Of a stretch of 64,000 bases of DNA, positions 1 to 9,816 are shown piece by piece. A program made the position numbers and the translations under genes. Source of the DNA: Phytophthora hibernalis (Eukaryota > Oomycota > Peronosporomycetes > Peronosporales > Peronosporaceae); assembly GCA_012656075.1 (NCBI GenBank), contig JAAKBF010000374.1:124001-188000 (forward strand). Reading direction: 5' to 3'. Numbering within the stretch: the first letter of the stretch is position 1; every line of letters begins with the position of its first letter. The notes under the pieces were generated by a model. That model was given only the letters and a program-made list of their open reading frames with translations, had not been told where the DNA came from and made no database searches.

Positions 1-332
1 TTGACTTGTTTGGAGTATATTGCTAGGTGGCTGATAGCCATATGGGTTCAATCTCTAAATTTCAACAATTCTATGGACCGTCTTCTCTAATCGACCCTGT
101 ATTTGTATCGTCTTTGCACGAGTTCGACACTATTTGGTCATAAAGGTGTATCGGACATACACGTTTGTAAGAGTAATACACGTTAGCGATGGTTTGGCTA
201 CAAATGGTTAGGGAATGTTCTTGCTTTGGCCGATACACGTTTCCATTTATATATAGTTCACGTTAGGGGCCGATCCCATGATAAATTTTATCGTGTATAT
301 GATTTCGGCAAACAGTGGGGCCCGGAATGCTT

Positions 333-348
333 CGCGCAGGGGGGTTAA
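333..348 (+). repeat. PiggyBac-like right end at a TTAA site
   Basis: The bases read CGCGCA, six G, then TTAA (345-348). PiggyBac elements insert at TTAA and end in CCC/GGG, so this looks like the right end of an element lying to the left. A near-identical end (CGCGCAT, six G, TTAA) occurs at 2964-2980. The NUBP1-like relic resumes immediately to the right, which suggests insertion into that gene. The left end is outside the window. The 330 bases before it hold no gene I can recognise. Confidence 0.5.
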
Positions 349-690
349 GACTCGAGCGTCGGGGACGTGGAGCCTCTGCGCAGGTCCCCTGCTGACGGGT
401 ACGTCTAGCAGCCCATCTGAATGAAATGGCTGGCAAGCGCGAAGGAGGGCTGACATGCCACCGTCAACCTGTCTACGCCGCCCTTATCAGAGAGCACCAG
501 CAGCTTGTGCTCGTCGTCCACCTGACGCTGCTTCACGCCGAACACAGCAGGGTCCGTCTGACGAGACGTGCTCGACACGCACAAGCTCTGGTTGGGGCAG
601 CCGGAGCAACCGACCACCTCGCAGTCTTATTAGGACTGCGACCCACACAGCTGCCGTTAGTGTTAGCGCCATTACCATCATCTAGTGCTC
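349..690 (-). pseudogene. NBP35/NUBP1 Fe-S scaffold ATPase relic
   Basis: NBP35/NUBP1 is a P-loop ATPase that scaffolds Fe-S clusters in the cytosolic assembly pathway. Reading down the minus strand, several family landmarks appear in order across three frames: a Cys followed by VGRSPNKTA near 650, the cluster motif CSGCPNQSLC near 600, DPAV, HKLLVLS, a ruined P-loop DKGGVD (family GKGGVGKS) near 490, FALA, and GLLDVPVSRGP near 400 (family GLLDxDxxGPS). The frame shifts at least twice and the Walker A Gly and Lys are replaced, so it cannot be functional. It is only the N-terminal half of a family protein. Its downstream end coincides with the TTAA site at 345, so the rest was probably separated by a PiggyBac-type insertion. 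Confidence 0.65.
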
Positions 691-1094
691 GCTTTTATTC
701 GGATGCTAAGTCTTCGTAGTGCATGTTTAAATTGTAGCCAGGTTCACAAATTGCACGTGCAAGTACGTTGGAGTGCGTTGCGCTCGCCTGCGTGCACGCA
801 CATGCTGCTAGCTACACCCGTCCTTACTTTCAGACTCACTCGACGACTGTGATGCAGCCTCCGTGCCAGTGCCAGTGTCAGCTCCTCGTCTCGATGGCTT
901 TCGTGCGCGGTACCTCGCTCCTTGGCGGCGACTTCAGAATCAAGGTACCATTATTCCAGTGTTTGTGCCAGATATCAAAACACGTCGCTGTGTCACCCTG
1001 GCCGTGTGCTTGATTTTGTTACACAGGAACACCCACGCGGCATCGGTGTCTTTTGACGCGGTCTTCAGCTTGCATTCCGCGCAGTAGAACGTCG

Positions 1095-1960
1095 TCTCCC
1101 TCCAAGACTGGGTCGAAATGCTGCGCAATCGTGGCATGCAGCTAAGCAACGCCAGGCTGCTATCAAACATGTACCCGTGCAGACTGACGAGTGGTGTAAA
1201 GGCAACGCTGAGGCGACTAAGAAGCGCCCATAGCGCGGTTGCAAAGTTTGCTCCGTTTTAAGGGCTCCGACAAGCCTCGGCAGCTCAAAATGCAGCCGCT
1301 TTAGAATCTGCACGTGCGACATTTTGATCTTGTCATCCACTGTGCAGCGGTATCGGACAGCAAGGATACCGAGAATAATGATGCCATCCATGTAGTGTGC
1401 GGACCAAGAAACCAATGTGGATCTTCTAAATGTATTCTGTGAGGATACATTCCAGGCCAACTATACCCTCCCGCCGAGTCATGGCATTTGATGAGGCGAT
1501 GCTTCCTTCGCGGTCAACGTTCAACCGTATGAGAGTCTACATGAAGGACAAGCCCCCACTTGTGAACTTAACGTTTCATGATATGCTGTTCAGAGACAGC
1601 GTATTCTATTCGGTAAGGAAGAGCGTGCCTTTAGGTGCGCTCTGTTTTTTTGGCTCTAAAGTTGTCTTATCGTGTCTAATACCATTGTGTACTTTCTTAT
1701 TATGTGAGATACAGCTCCGAAGTCTACTGTGGAAAGCGCCAGATGGAAGCAGATAACACTGTCCCCGATGCGAAGTCTGGCCCGGCAGCCGTGGTGCGGA
1801 ATCTTCAGCTCGTGTTCGGTGCTACGGGGCCTCCTGATTCCGCCTTATAGTCACGGACAGATTCAATACGTAGTTCTAGCGATGCAGTCGATGACTATGA
1901 AGTTCTACACTCGTTGGCGCTTTATCTTCTGTACAGAAAACAGTAAAAAAACTGGTGATT
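1095..1960 (+). pseudogene. PiggyBac transposase relic
   Basis: The plus strand keeps the central part of an oomycete PiggyBac DDE transposase. MAFDEAMLPSRSTFNRMRVY near 1480-1540 contains the catalytic-region Asp (FDEAM), followed by MKDKP. About 170 bases on, in another frame, the motif SEVYCGKRQ (1713-1740) and a GPAAVVRNL segment follow, as in the family core. Upstream pieces near 1110-1200 fit the region before the first catalytic Asp, but stops and frameshifts occur throughout. The part between MKDKP and EVYCGK has diverged and lacks the usual KWG motif. No open frame covers the roughly 550 residues expected. The right end is probably the GGGGGG-TTAA at 2971-2980. The long minus-strand frame here is antisense to this relic. 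Confidence 0.7.
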
Positions 1961-2963
1961 AGTGTATGGAGAGCTGCATCTTGTGCATCATGAATACGCA
2001 CCGGGATGACTGGTTGGGTGTGGGGTTGAAATGTGAGAGGAAGCGCTTGACGAAGCAGTTTCGTCGTCCATCACGTGCGGGAAGTGGGGATCAGAGATGC
2101 AGGGATGATGGATCGGTTGCGTTGCTCAGGTTTCAGGCGAACTGTACAATACACGATACGGTTTGATTTGGTAACATTTCTATGCCACCCCAAGGCTCCA
2201 ATAACTTCTTGGCCACCTTCATTTGATTTTGCCCCTTCAGCACTCGCTCCTGGACCCGATATCCATGTGCCCTCGCTTCGTGATACCCCGCTTGCGTTGG
2301 CGGCTCTCGCCGGTGTTGAGTCTTTGCTGGCCGCTTGGTTTAGCGCATCAACGCTCCCGTGAATACGCCTCGCGTCTCTTGGCTTCTCGGGCACCGTTTG
2401 CTATGCGAATGCATCCGTACAGCTCGTTAGATACTTACTAGCAACAGCCTAAGCGGCCAAACTTACCGAGGTCTAGGCGGTCCAGGTACCGCATGAGCGC
2501 TTCTGCGCGATCGAAGTAGTCGTCGTTTCGCACATCCTTCCTCGGCTTGCACGGTTTGAAGTACGTGTGGTCGTTTAAGAGACCGGTCGGCCTCTTCGAC
2601 TGCCACCCGAGTGTCTTTAGCGCTCTCCATCGTGCTTAGAATGCCATTGTATTGCGTTTGTGAGATCTGCGTGCTTGCCGGCGAATTGTGAAATGAGAGA
2701 GAAATGAGTGGCGCCCAAAAGAACCTGCAATCCCTAATGATGATGAGTCCTGCACCCATCAACTACCTGTGTCTTCCGATATTCCTGAAATACGAAAATC
2801 AATATCTGCACAGCTATGCTCGGATGCGAAGATACGATGGGGGATGCATGCCTAGCCCTCGTTGACTCCAAGTTAGTATAGCTCGATACAAAAACGTCTA
2901 AATGCTCTTAACATGTCTAATACAGCATAAGCATTTTGCAGAAACGTGTCTAATACAACGTCT
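1961..2963. other. Unrecognised stretch inside the PiggyBac-like element
   Basis: No complete gene is visible. The minus strand near 2460-2580 carries a short acidic/basic coding-like stretch (DDYFDRAEALMRYLDRLDLGK), broken by stops on both sides, which I cannot assign. The remainder up to the TTAA end is AT-rich. The stretch may be the 3' part and subterminal sequence of the PiggyBac element. Confidence 0.3.
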
Positions 2964-2980
2964 CGCGCATGGGGGGTTAA
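2964..2980 (+). repeat. PiggyBac-like right end (GGGGGG-TTAA)
   Basis: The bases CGCGCAT, six G and TTAA match the end at 333-348 apart from one extra T and are in the same orientation. This is the most plausible right boundary for the PiggyBac transposase relic at 1095-1960. I found no matching TTAA-CCCCCC left end between 349 and 1095, so the element is truncated or its left end has decayed. Confidence 0.5.
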
Positions 2981-3649
2981 AACTAGTAATTATAGGTTTC
3001 CAACAGACCCTTATGACAGAATTGAAACATGTGCAATTCTCTCAGCCTCAAGGGCTGACAGCCAACTTTCGTTTCTAAAGGGCACTCAACTGAATTTTGG
3101 GATTTTAGTGGTGTTTTAATCCGTTTTTCGAAAATCGGAGTGGTTACACCTGTTCTTTACGGATTGTTGTAAATTATTTGTTTGCTTCACTTGGCGCTTG
3201 TATGAGCCATCCGTGCGGAAAACTCGCATGGAACGACCCTTCATATTTGTGAATGTGCCGGTTTGTCGAGTCACTTGCTCTCAAAGAATTACCCAATTGA
3301 AGCCATTCACTTTTCGTTAACTTCTTTAGCAATTGTTAAATGGCACAACACAGTAGATAGCTCACTACGTGTATTGACTCTTATTCCTAATTGCCGTACT
3401 CTAGACGATGTGCTCAGTCTGAGGCAAAGAGGAAGTGAGCACGGCTCGGACTTCGTCGGGGCGGCATCGATTCCTCTGCCTGCTATCGTCATCGCACTAT
3501 GTAGCCAGATCTCATCTCCATCTGTGATCTGTTTTGAATGTCCTCTCGTACTTAATTTTGATAGGTAAAACATATCATCTTAGACAGGATTCTCTCGTTC
3601 AGGTTTTCTATATAAGGCAGGTTAGCTGCCTCTACGCTCAACACTACCA
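2981..3649. other. Gap holding a possible copia LTR
   Basis: No gene is supported. On the minus strand the sequence after the copia pol stop starts TGTTGAGCG at about 3640 and contains TATATAG near 3613, consistent with the start of a 3' LTR. A TTTCCAACA string at 2997-3005 could be an LTR edge. Without a second copy in the window the boundaries cannot be fixed. Confidence 0.3.
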
Positions 3650-4868
3650 CTAAGTACCAGGGGACAACTTCAAAGCGTGAACTCCTAGTTTCTCTCTTAG
3701 CTTTAGGAACTGTTTGGTTGGCAGAGACTTTGTGAGAATATCTGCTGTCGTCTCTGTTGTTACACAGTCTTCTATTTGGAGACGTCCCATTTCAACGAGG
3801 TCCCATGTAAATAGAAAACGTATCTCAATGTGCTTGTACGCTCTATGATTTCATGGGTTCTTCACATACAGATGGCTGCGTTACTATCGCACCATACTAA
3901 TACTGGTACCGTTTGCGGAAATCCCATTTCGCCTAGCAGATGCCACAACCATTCACTTTATTTGGCTCCTTCACTTAGTGCAATGAGTTCTGCTTCAGCA
4001 GTAGAGAGTGATACCCTTCCTTGTTTGCTACTGCACCATGACACACTGGCCCCGGCTATCTTAATCACATACCCGGTAACTGATTTGCGTTATTTTGGTA
4101 GACACGCGAAGCTCGCGTCTGTTTACACTTTGTAAGTCACGTCACTCATTTTACCATCGAGTAATAGACCGTACGTCGACGTCCCTTTCAAGAATTTTAG
4201 TACACGCCTTGCAGCATCCCAGTGTGTGCGATTGTAGCATGATAAAAATCTTCTCAGCATTTGCAATGTACGGACGTGTCACTCGGACTAAATACTGGCG
4301 TGAACCAACTATGCCTCTGTAATCAAAAGGCTGTGCAGCAATCTGTTCTGCACTTAACTTTTTTATGGGTCTAGTGTGAGGCCAGATACTTGTGGTGTCA
4401 TCAGAGGTGACCTGTTGACCATGTTTTACTTTGTGATCAGTTCAGCAGTGTATTTGCGCTGTGAGATTGTCATCACACGCCGATCTCTATTTCGCTGCAC
4501 CTCCATTTTGAGGATATAGTGAATATCACCTGGATCCTTCATTTTGATAGTTTGGCTTTTAGCCTGTTGACTAGGCTAATGTCACGCGACATTATTGTTA
4601 GATCGTCAACCTATACCACGACTATGAGCCATTCTTCTCCCACTTTTGCACGTAGATACAAAATTTGTATGACATCGTTCAAAACCCACTGACATCAAAA
4701 ACATATGGAGTACTCGTTACCAGAATCGTGGGGCTTGTTTAAGGCCGTAGATGCTTATCAGAAGTTCACAGACCAGATGTTCTTGGCCTCGCTTTCTAAA
4801 CCCTTGATTTTGCCTCATGTAAAGCCTTTGTTGTCCTACCATGGTTCCATTTAGGAAGTAGACAAAGC
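3650..4868 (-). mobile_element. Ty1/copia pol 3' part: RT and RNase H, decayed
   Basis: The minus strand, read in pieces across frames, gives the copia reverse transcriptase and RNase H in the right order. FLNG and YMRQNQGF appear near 4860-4810, then YGLKQAPRFW near 4745, the polymerase site VVVYVDDL near 4615, and the RNase H stretch STAEAELIALSEG near 3980. The C-terminal part with IEIRFLFTW and TADILTKSLP follows near 3830-3740, and the frame ends at a stop at 3650-3652. These are hallmark motifs of copia polyproteins. Integrase, protease and gag are missing because the copy is cut off at about 4868, where Helitron coding sequence begins in the same orientation. Multiple stops and frameshifts show that it is inactive. 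Confidence 0.85.
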
Positions 4869-5763
4869 GACGCATGGTGAGACCAACGCGATGGCTTGCT
4901 CGTCCGTACGTGATAAGCCGGATAGACCTTCATTCTTCGGAATCCAACCAACATAGTTACCATTGGCTATCGACATCGCAGGAGGAAGCGTATTTTTATC
5001 AGCCATAATTATATCATAGCAATAACAACAAATTCGAGCTGTGATAGAACCATTTCCATCGACAAAGCCTGCATACGAAACTACGTTAAACGTGTATGAC
5101 AACTGGATAGGCATAACGACGGACCTACCATCACGATAAAGCATTAGCCCACTCAATCGAGGATGCATTTCAGATGCATCATACTGCCGTAGTATAAAGT
5201 TAGGAATCTCTACATCTTGTGGTACTTGAAGTATTCTCTCCATGTGCTTCAAAAGCAAATGTCAATAACAATCATTACTGCATTGTGAATAACCATCCCC
5301 AATTACACTAACCTGAATCATATCATCAGACAAAAGATGCAGTCTCATGTCTGATTCCTTTGAAACAAGTTCACACACACAGCAAGATTTTTCCACTCCA
5401 CGATACTCAGCCAATGCTGAAGCAACCTTTTCATCGACTTCAACCAGTTTTTCGTGACTTGGAATGACGAATTGGAGCGCGCTATCCATTGAATCAAGCT
5501 CGTTAGTTGTAAAATAGCGCATCTCTTGGCAGTTCGATCGTGGTGTTGTCTATTGTATACTGCTTGAGCATTTCCATCAGGTTCTCGTCGTTTCTTTGGC
5601 CGAGTTGAAGAGGAACGCAAATTTGCAAAAGTCTCCTCCGCTCAGCTAGTAAATCGGCGTACATCGCGCTCGAACGAATAGCATCTACCTCGTTTGTGGT
5701 ATGCAGTGTATCATGCACTATAGGTGGCCGGAATGGCAGACCTGATGATTGACGATTCAACAT
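4869..5763 (-). mobile_element. Helitron N-terminal (DUF6570-like) fragment
   Basis: Three overlapping minus-strand frames form one degenerate coding region. It carries a CCVCELV zinc-type motif near 5395, then RILQVPQDVEIPNFIL, then CCYCYDI followed by ANGNYVGWIP near 4950. This order of Cys pairs with an (A)xxNGxxxGxxP segment is typical of the region before the replicase in oomycete Helitron helicase proteins. The same architecture is seen at 14.2-14.6 kb in this window (CAVCDC and IKNGFGVGMLP), although the two copies are clearly divergent. Frame changes near 5515 and 5260 break the product. The Rep and Pif1 parts are absent: after ALVSPC the sequence passes directly into copia RT. Confidence 0.6.
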
Positions 5764-6935
5764 CGGGTGAAAGAAGCAGCTCTTGACAACGTATTTTTAT
5801 TTGTCTTCAACCGAATTCCTCTCAACAAGAGGACAGGGCGACAAGCAACGCGCTTTCGCTCTTGAAAGAATAACAGTAAGTGCGCCCTCGCTTCCTTTAC
5901 TTCTTCAATAAGCATACATATCTGGTAATCTGTGCGCGCAGCTGAAACATAACAAAAACGAAAGTGCTCGGCGCTTTTTTCTTTCTTTCGACAACCTGAA
6001 TATTCTAACGCTGTTGGTTTTATAGTCCGATCGCTCTCAGAAGAGCGGAGAAAGCTATTCATTCCACATTTTCCTCGCAACCAAGCCACGATGTCAAACG
6101 AAGAAAACCCGATTTCAGATCTGGACGCGTTGCTCGCCACCCAAACTGCGCAAGATGCAAAACCACTCCGTCCACGTGAGCACTGTTCGCGAAGATATCC
6201 AACAAAACAATCCACAGTCCGATGACAAGATAGGTGCTCGGATCTGTGTGTACCGAGTCGAAGAAACACCGCGTCTTTGGCGTCTCATCTTGATCAATGA
6301 AATAATGCAGAGGGATTTTGCTGGAGCCAAGACCCGCTTGCACATATATTGATCGGTCTTCACTAAATATGGCTACGTTTCAAGTTACGCTCTGGAAACC
6401 TCGGAAGAGACCCGCATCGGACCACATTTGTCCGTGTGCACCTGGCGGATCATTACGCGGCGTTGTATCTACAAGCTGAAGTTATATCACATGATGCCTC
6501 AAGGTGAGGTCGATGCCCAGGACTGGATGAAGATGCTACCACACACGCATCAGCAACGACAATCCACTCACCACCTGCGCCAGCCCCGCAAAGCACCCCG
6601 AAGCGCACCAAGCGATCATGATCTATTCGGTAAAAACTATAACGACACAGCCATTGCATTTTCGAAAACATGCAGATCAACGACTTAAGTATGACGAACT
6701 GGGAAGACTGGAAAGTCAGGTAGTCCCTTCAAAATGGTACCTGTTGCGTTGATCGGTGATGGTATCATCTCTCCTCATGAGTCTCTCAACTGAACAGGCA
6801 GCCGCTGAGAGAAGCATGCGTGCAAAGCGCGCCTTAGTACATGTAATACAGTGTAATGTTTTAATCATCTTACGATTAGAGTTGGTATATCCGGTACAAG
6901 TACAGTTCACCGAGGTTCAAAGTTTGCCGGCAGTG
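5764..6935. other. Unrecognised stretch upstream of the effector
   Basis: Several overlapping frames of 60-170 codons exist on both strands (the longest is minus, 5757-6269), but none shows a domain, signal peptide or consistent coding pattern that I recognise. The minus-strand frames may be remnants of the Helitron region to the left. I do not call a gene. Confidence 0.3.
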
Positions 6936-6940
6936 TATCT

Positions 6941-6956
6941 GATCATTTCTTAATTC
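6941..6956 (+). promoter_or_regulatory. Oomycete initiator-like element, effector copy 1
   Basis: GATCATTTCTTAATTC differs by one base from the GCTCATTTCTTAATTC found at the same place upstream of effector copy 2. It fits the oomycete core promoter consensus around TCATTYY. It lies about 30 bases upstream of the ATG at 6987. Confidence 0.5.
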
Positions 6957-6986
6957 TCTTCGAAATTCGCAGAGCCAGCTTCCAGC

Positions 6987-8980
6987 ATGATTGCCAAGCT
7001 CACCCTTGTTCATGTAGTCGCTCCACGATACTCTTAACCATTCTCGCTATGCTTGCGTGTGTCGGTGCTATCTCGGTGGTGGCAATGGACTCGAACTTCG
7101 CCAAAGAACACGTGGGTCGTTCCGAAGGGAATCTACTACGTGGCTTCCTAGTCAATCGAAGCTTGAGGACTTTCGTGGCGACAACGAAAACGATGACGAT
7201 TCCGAGGAGAGAGCCATCTCTGAAGCTGTGAAGAAGATCGCTCAAGCTGCAAAGAACAAGTTGACGTCGAACAATCAAGCGACTACAAACAAGCTGTTCA
7301 AGAAACTCCAGGTTAAGCAAACCGATGAGAAACTCTTCCGAAGCGCGCAGTTTGAGGAGTGGGTAACCTCCGTGACCAAGAACTTCAAGAAAACACTGAA
7401 CTGGCTCAGGCGTCGATGGCTTCCACGTTGGCAAGTCATTTCGGCGATGAAGCTCTCGCGAAGCTACTTGTTACGGCGAAGCAGAACTATCGGTCGAGAA
7501 CTGTTGCTTCTCAGCTGGAAAATGGACAGCTGCAGAATTGGGCGAACGCTGGCAAAACTGGAGACGATATTTTCGATCTTCTGAAGCTGAATGGCAAAGG
7601 AGAAAAGCTTTTGAAAGCCCGGTGGCAGCCACTTGGATGTCTTACTTGGCGAAGCTGAATAAAGACAACCCGGATGAGGTTATATTTTCGTCCCTTAAGA
7701 AACAGTACGACGACGAATCGCTCGCGAAGATGCTTGCTGGGACTAAGAATAGTGCAGACACTGTTGACATGGCAAAAAAATGGAGCAGATGCAGTTGAAA
7801 AAATGGTCGAGTGAAGATAAGTCTGTCCATGACATTTTCAAGTTACTCAAACTGAACAACCAAAGGGAAAATCTCCTGCAGAGCCCAACGTTGAACACTT
7901 GGATCTCTTACGTCGAATTGCAGGGTAAGAACCCGTATGGTACGATTTTAGTAAAACTCTCGGTCCACTATGACGAGGCAGGCATCGCGAAGATGCTGGC
8001 TACGGCAAAGCAGAACGGTGAAACGTCGCAGGTTGCTCGGAAGTTGGAGGAGGTGCTGCTAAAACAATGGATGGGAGATAGAAAATCATCCGACGACGTT
8101 TACAACCTTCTCAAGCTGAACCTTGAAGGAGACAATATTTTGAAAGGACCGATGCTAACTACCTGGATCTCCTACACGAAAACCTGGATGAGGACCCGTA
8201 CCAACTCCTACTGGTTAAATTGATGAAGCGGTACGACGATGCAACTCTGACAAATATGTTTGTAACAGCGAGACGAGGTTATGGTATTGGTACCAGATTG
8301 GAGGAGACGCGGTTGGTGAATTGGTTGAATGACGGAAAAACAGCAGATGATGTTTTCAAGCTTCTGCAATTGAACAAGGAGGGGATAAACTGTTTGAGAG
8401 CCCGGTGTGGAGCGTTTGGGTCTCCTATTTGACCAAACTGGGCAAAGAGGACTCGGATGAATTGATGTTCACGGTGCTAAAAAGACACTACGGTGATGAA
8501 GGTGTAGCGAAGTTGGCTACTCTAGCCAACAAAAACAAGGGTATGGAGAACATTGGCACGAAATTGAAGGAAGAGCTGTGGCGAAGTCAAGGAAAGGATG
8601 GAGACGATATTTATAAACTGTTGAAGCTGGACGCAGAAGGTAATAATTTCTTAACCAGTCCGGAACTTAGCACATGGATTTCGTACGTGACGAAGCTCAA
8701 TAAAGCCGACAAGAAATCGCCGGATGCAATCTGGCAACTTGAGAGGCGTTTTGGCGACTTGGAGTTGGCCAGGATGATTGGCTTTGCAAAACTGAAAGGA
8801 ACTATGGAGAAGGTTGCCACTCAGTTGCAGAATCTACAGTTCAAGCAGTGCTCCAGTGCTGGTGTTACCCCCAAAGGCATCTCGGACAGAATCGTCAGAA
8901 CTGGGTTCGATAACTGGAACACAAAATTGGTGCTCGACTACCACACCTTTCGGAAGGCCAACGCAGCAAGTACTGGTTAG
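6987..8980 (+). pseudogene. RXLR effector with LWY tandem units, copy 1 (broken)
   Basis: RXLR proteins are secreted by oomycetes and act inside host plant cells. This copy has an ATG at 6987, a hydrophobic leader read partly in another frame (LACVGAISVVA), the motif RSLR near 7157 and a DDDSEER segment near 7195 that sits in a different frame. Six W-containing units spaced about 90 codons apart follow, with cores EEWVTSV, ATWMSYL, NTWISYV, TTWISYT, SVWVSYL and STWISYV. The frame breaks at least seven times. Breaks near 7613, 7767 and 8388 are shared with copy 2. Those near 7050, 7186, 7390 and 8178 are private to this copy, each one base short where comparison is possible. The last roughly 40 codons differ from copy 2 and lack the Trp-Leu before SAGVTPKGIS. 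It is a pseudogene, or an effector damaged by base-calling errors. Confidence 0.75.
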
Positions 8981-8990
8981 ACGTTTCTCA

Positions 8991-9816
8991 AGTAGGTCGC
9001 TTTGGTGGACGCTCGCCGGGAGGAAATAGCCAGTTCCTAGGCTTGGCAAAATGTCCATATCAGAAACGCTGATCCGAACAATGTATCGGGCACCCCAAGG
9101 AGAGACTTCGGCGGTACCTCGGCGACGACGATCGCGGTAGCCAGGAATCCAGTCATTCCGCGCGACGGTGGCCGGCGGTAATCGATGTAGTTGGGCGTTA
9201 GTTAGAAGGCGATTTCGGTGAGACCGCGGTGGTGCATCTGGGATAGGGTAATGAACAGTTCGCAGTTCGAAGTGAGAAATGTCGTTTGTCGTTGTGGTAA
9301 CGATGTTGCTCCAGTGCGTTGGTAATCGCTCAACGTTTGGGAAACATGGTTAGCGCACCTGTTGCAACATTTCGGCAACTCAAAGACAATAAAGGCGCAG
9401 CAGCAGCAACATTTCGGGTTGGATCTTCGTGGGACATTCGCCGATCGACAAAACTGGGGGTCGTCTTGGTACATTTGGATTGGCTAAAAGGATGCAACCC
9501 GCCAAAAATGGAGGTCGTGGCATAGGGCTCATTTGATGCAACGCAGTGTGGCGGCTGACGAGGGCGTCATGATGGTGTCGGGCGAGGGCATTTCGATGCA
9601 CTCGGTGGACTCTCACATGAAGGTAAACTCGTTAGAGTGGACCCGCACATCGAGCTGTTGGACTACAAGGTAGGCACGATGATTAAGATGTCGTGCAGCC
9701 TAACGTTCTATGGTTCGTTCTCATTCGTGTGATGACACAGGCGGCAAACACGAAGGAATAACTCTTTATGAAGTGTCAATATTTTGTTAAAGAATTAGCT
9801 CCTTCCGATAGCGTAG
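8991..9816. other. No recognisable gene; Helitron 3' flank
   Basis: Short frames exist on both strands. On the plus strand a stretch near 9570-9690 reads as coding-like pieces (EGISMHSVDSHMKV and HIELLDYK) separated by what could be a short intron, but no family is recognisable. The 3' end of the Helitron should lie here. I could not identify a hairpin followed by a terminal CTRR with confidence. Confidence 0.3.

Larger units (their letters stand above)
6936..8990 (+). repeat. Left arm of a 2 kb inverted repeat (effector gene)
   Basis: The stretch aligns in reverse orientation with about 17005-19065. Identity is essentially complete across the LWY units (about 7200-8850) and drops sharply in the promoter/leader part and in the last 130 bases of the gene. 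About 8 kb of unrelated sequence lies between the arms. Confidence 0.8.

Noticed and set aside
1065..1460. A 131-codon minus-strand frame
   Set aside because: The plus strand carries PiggyBac motifs over and beyond this stretch, so the minus frame is a shadow.
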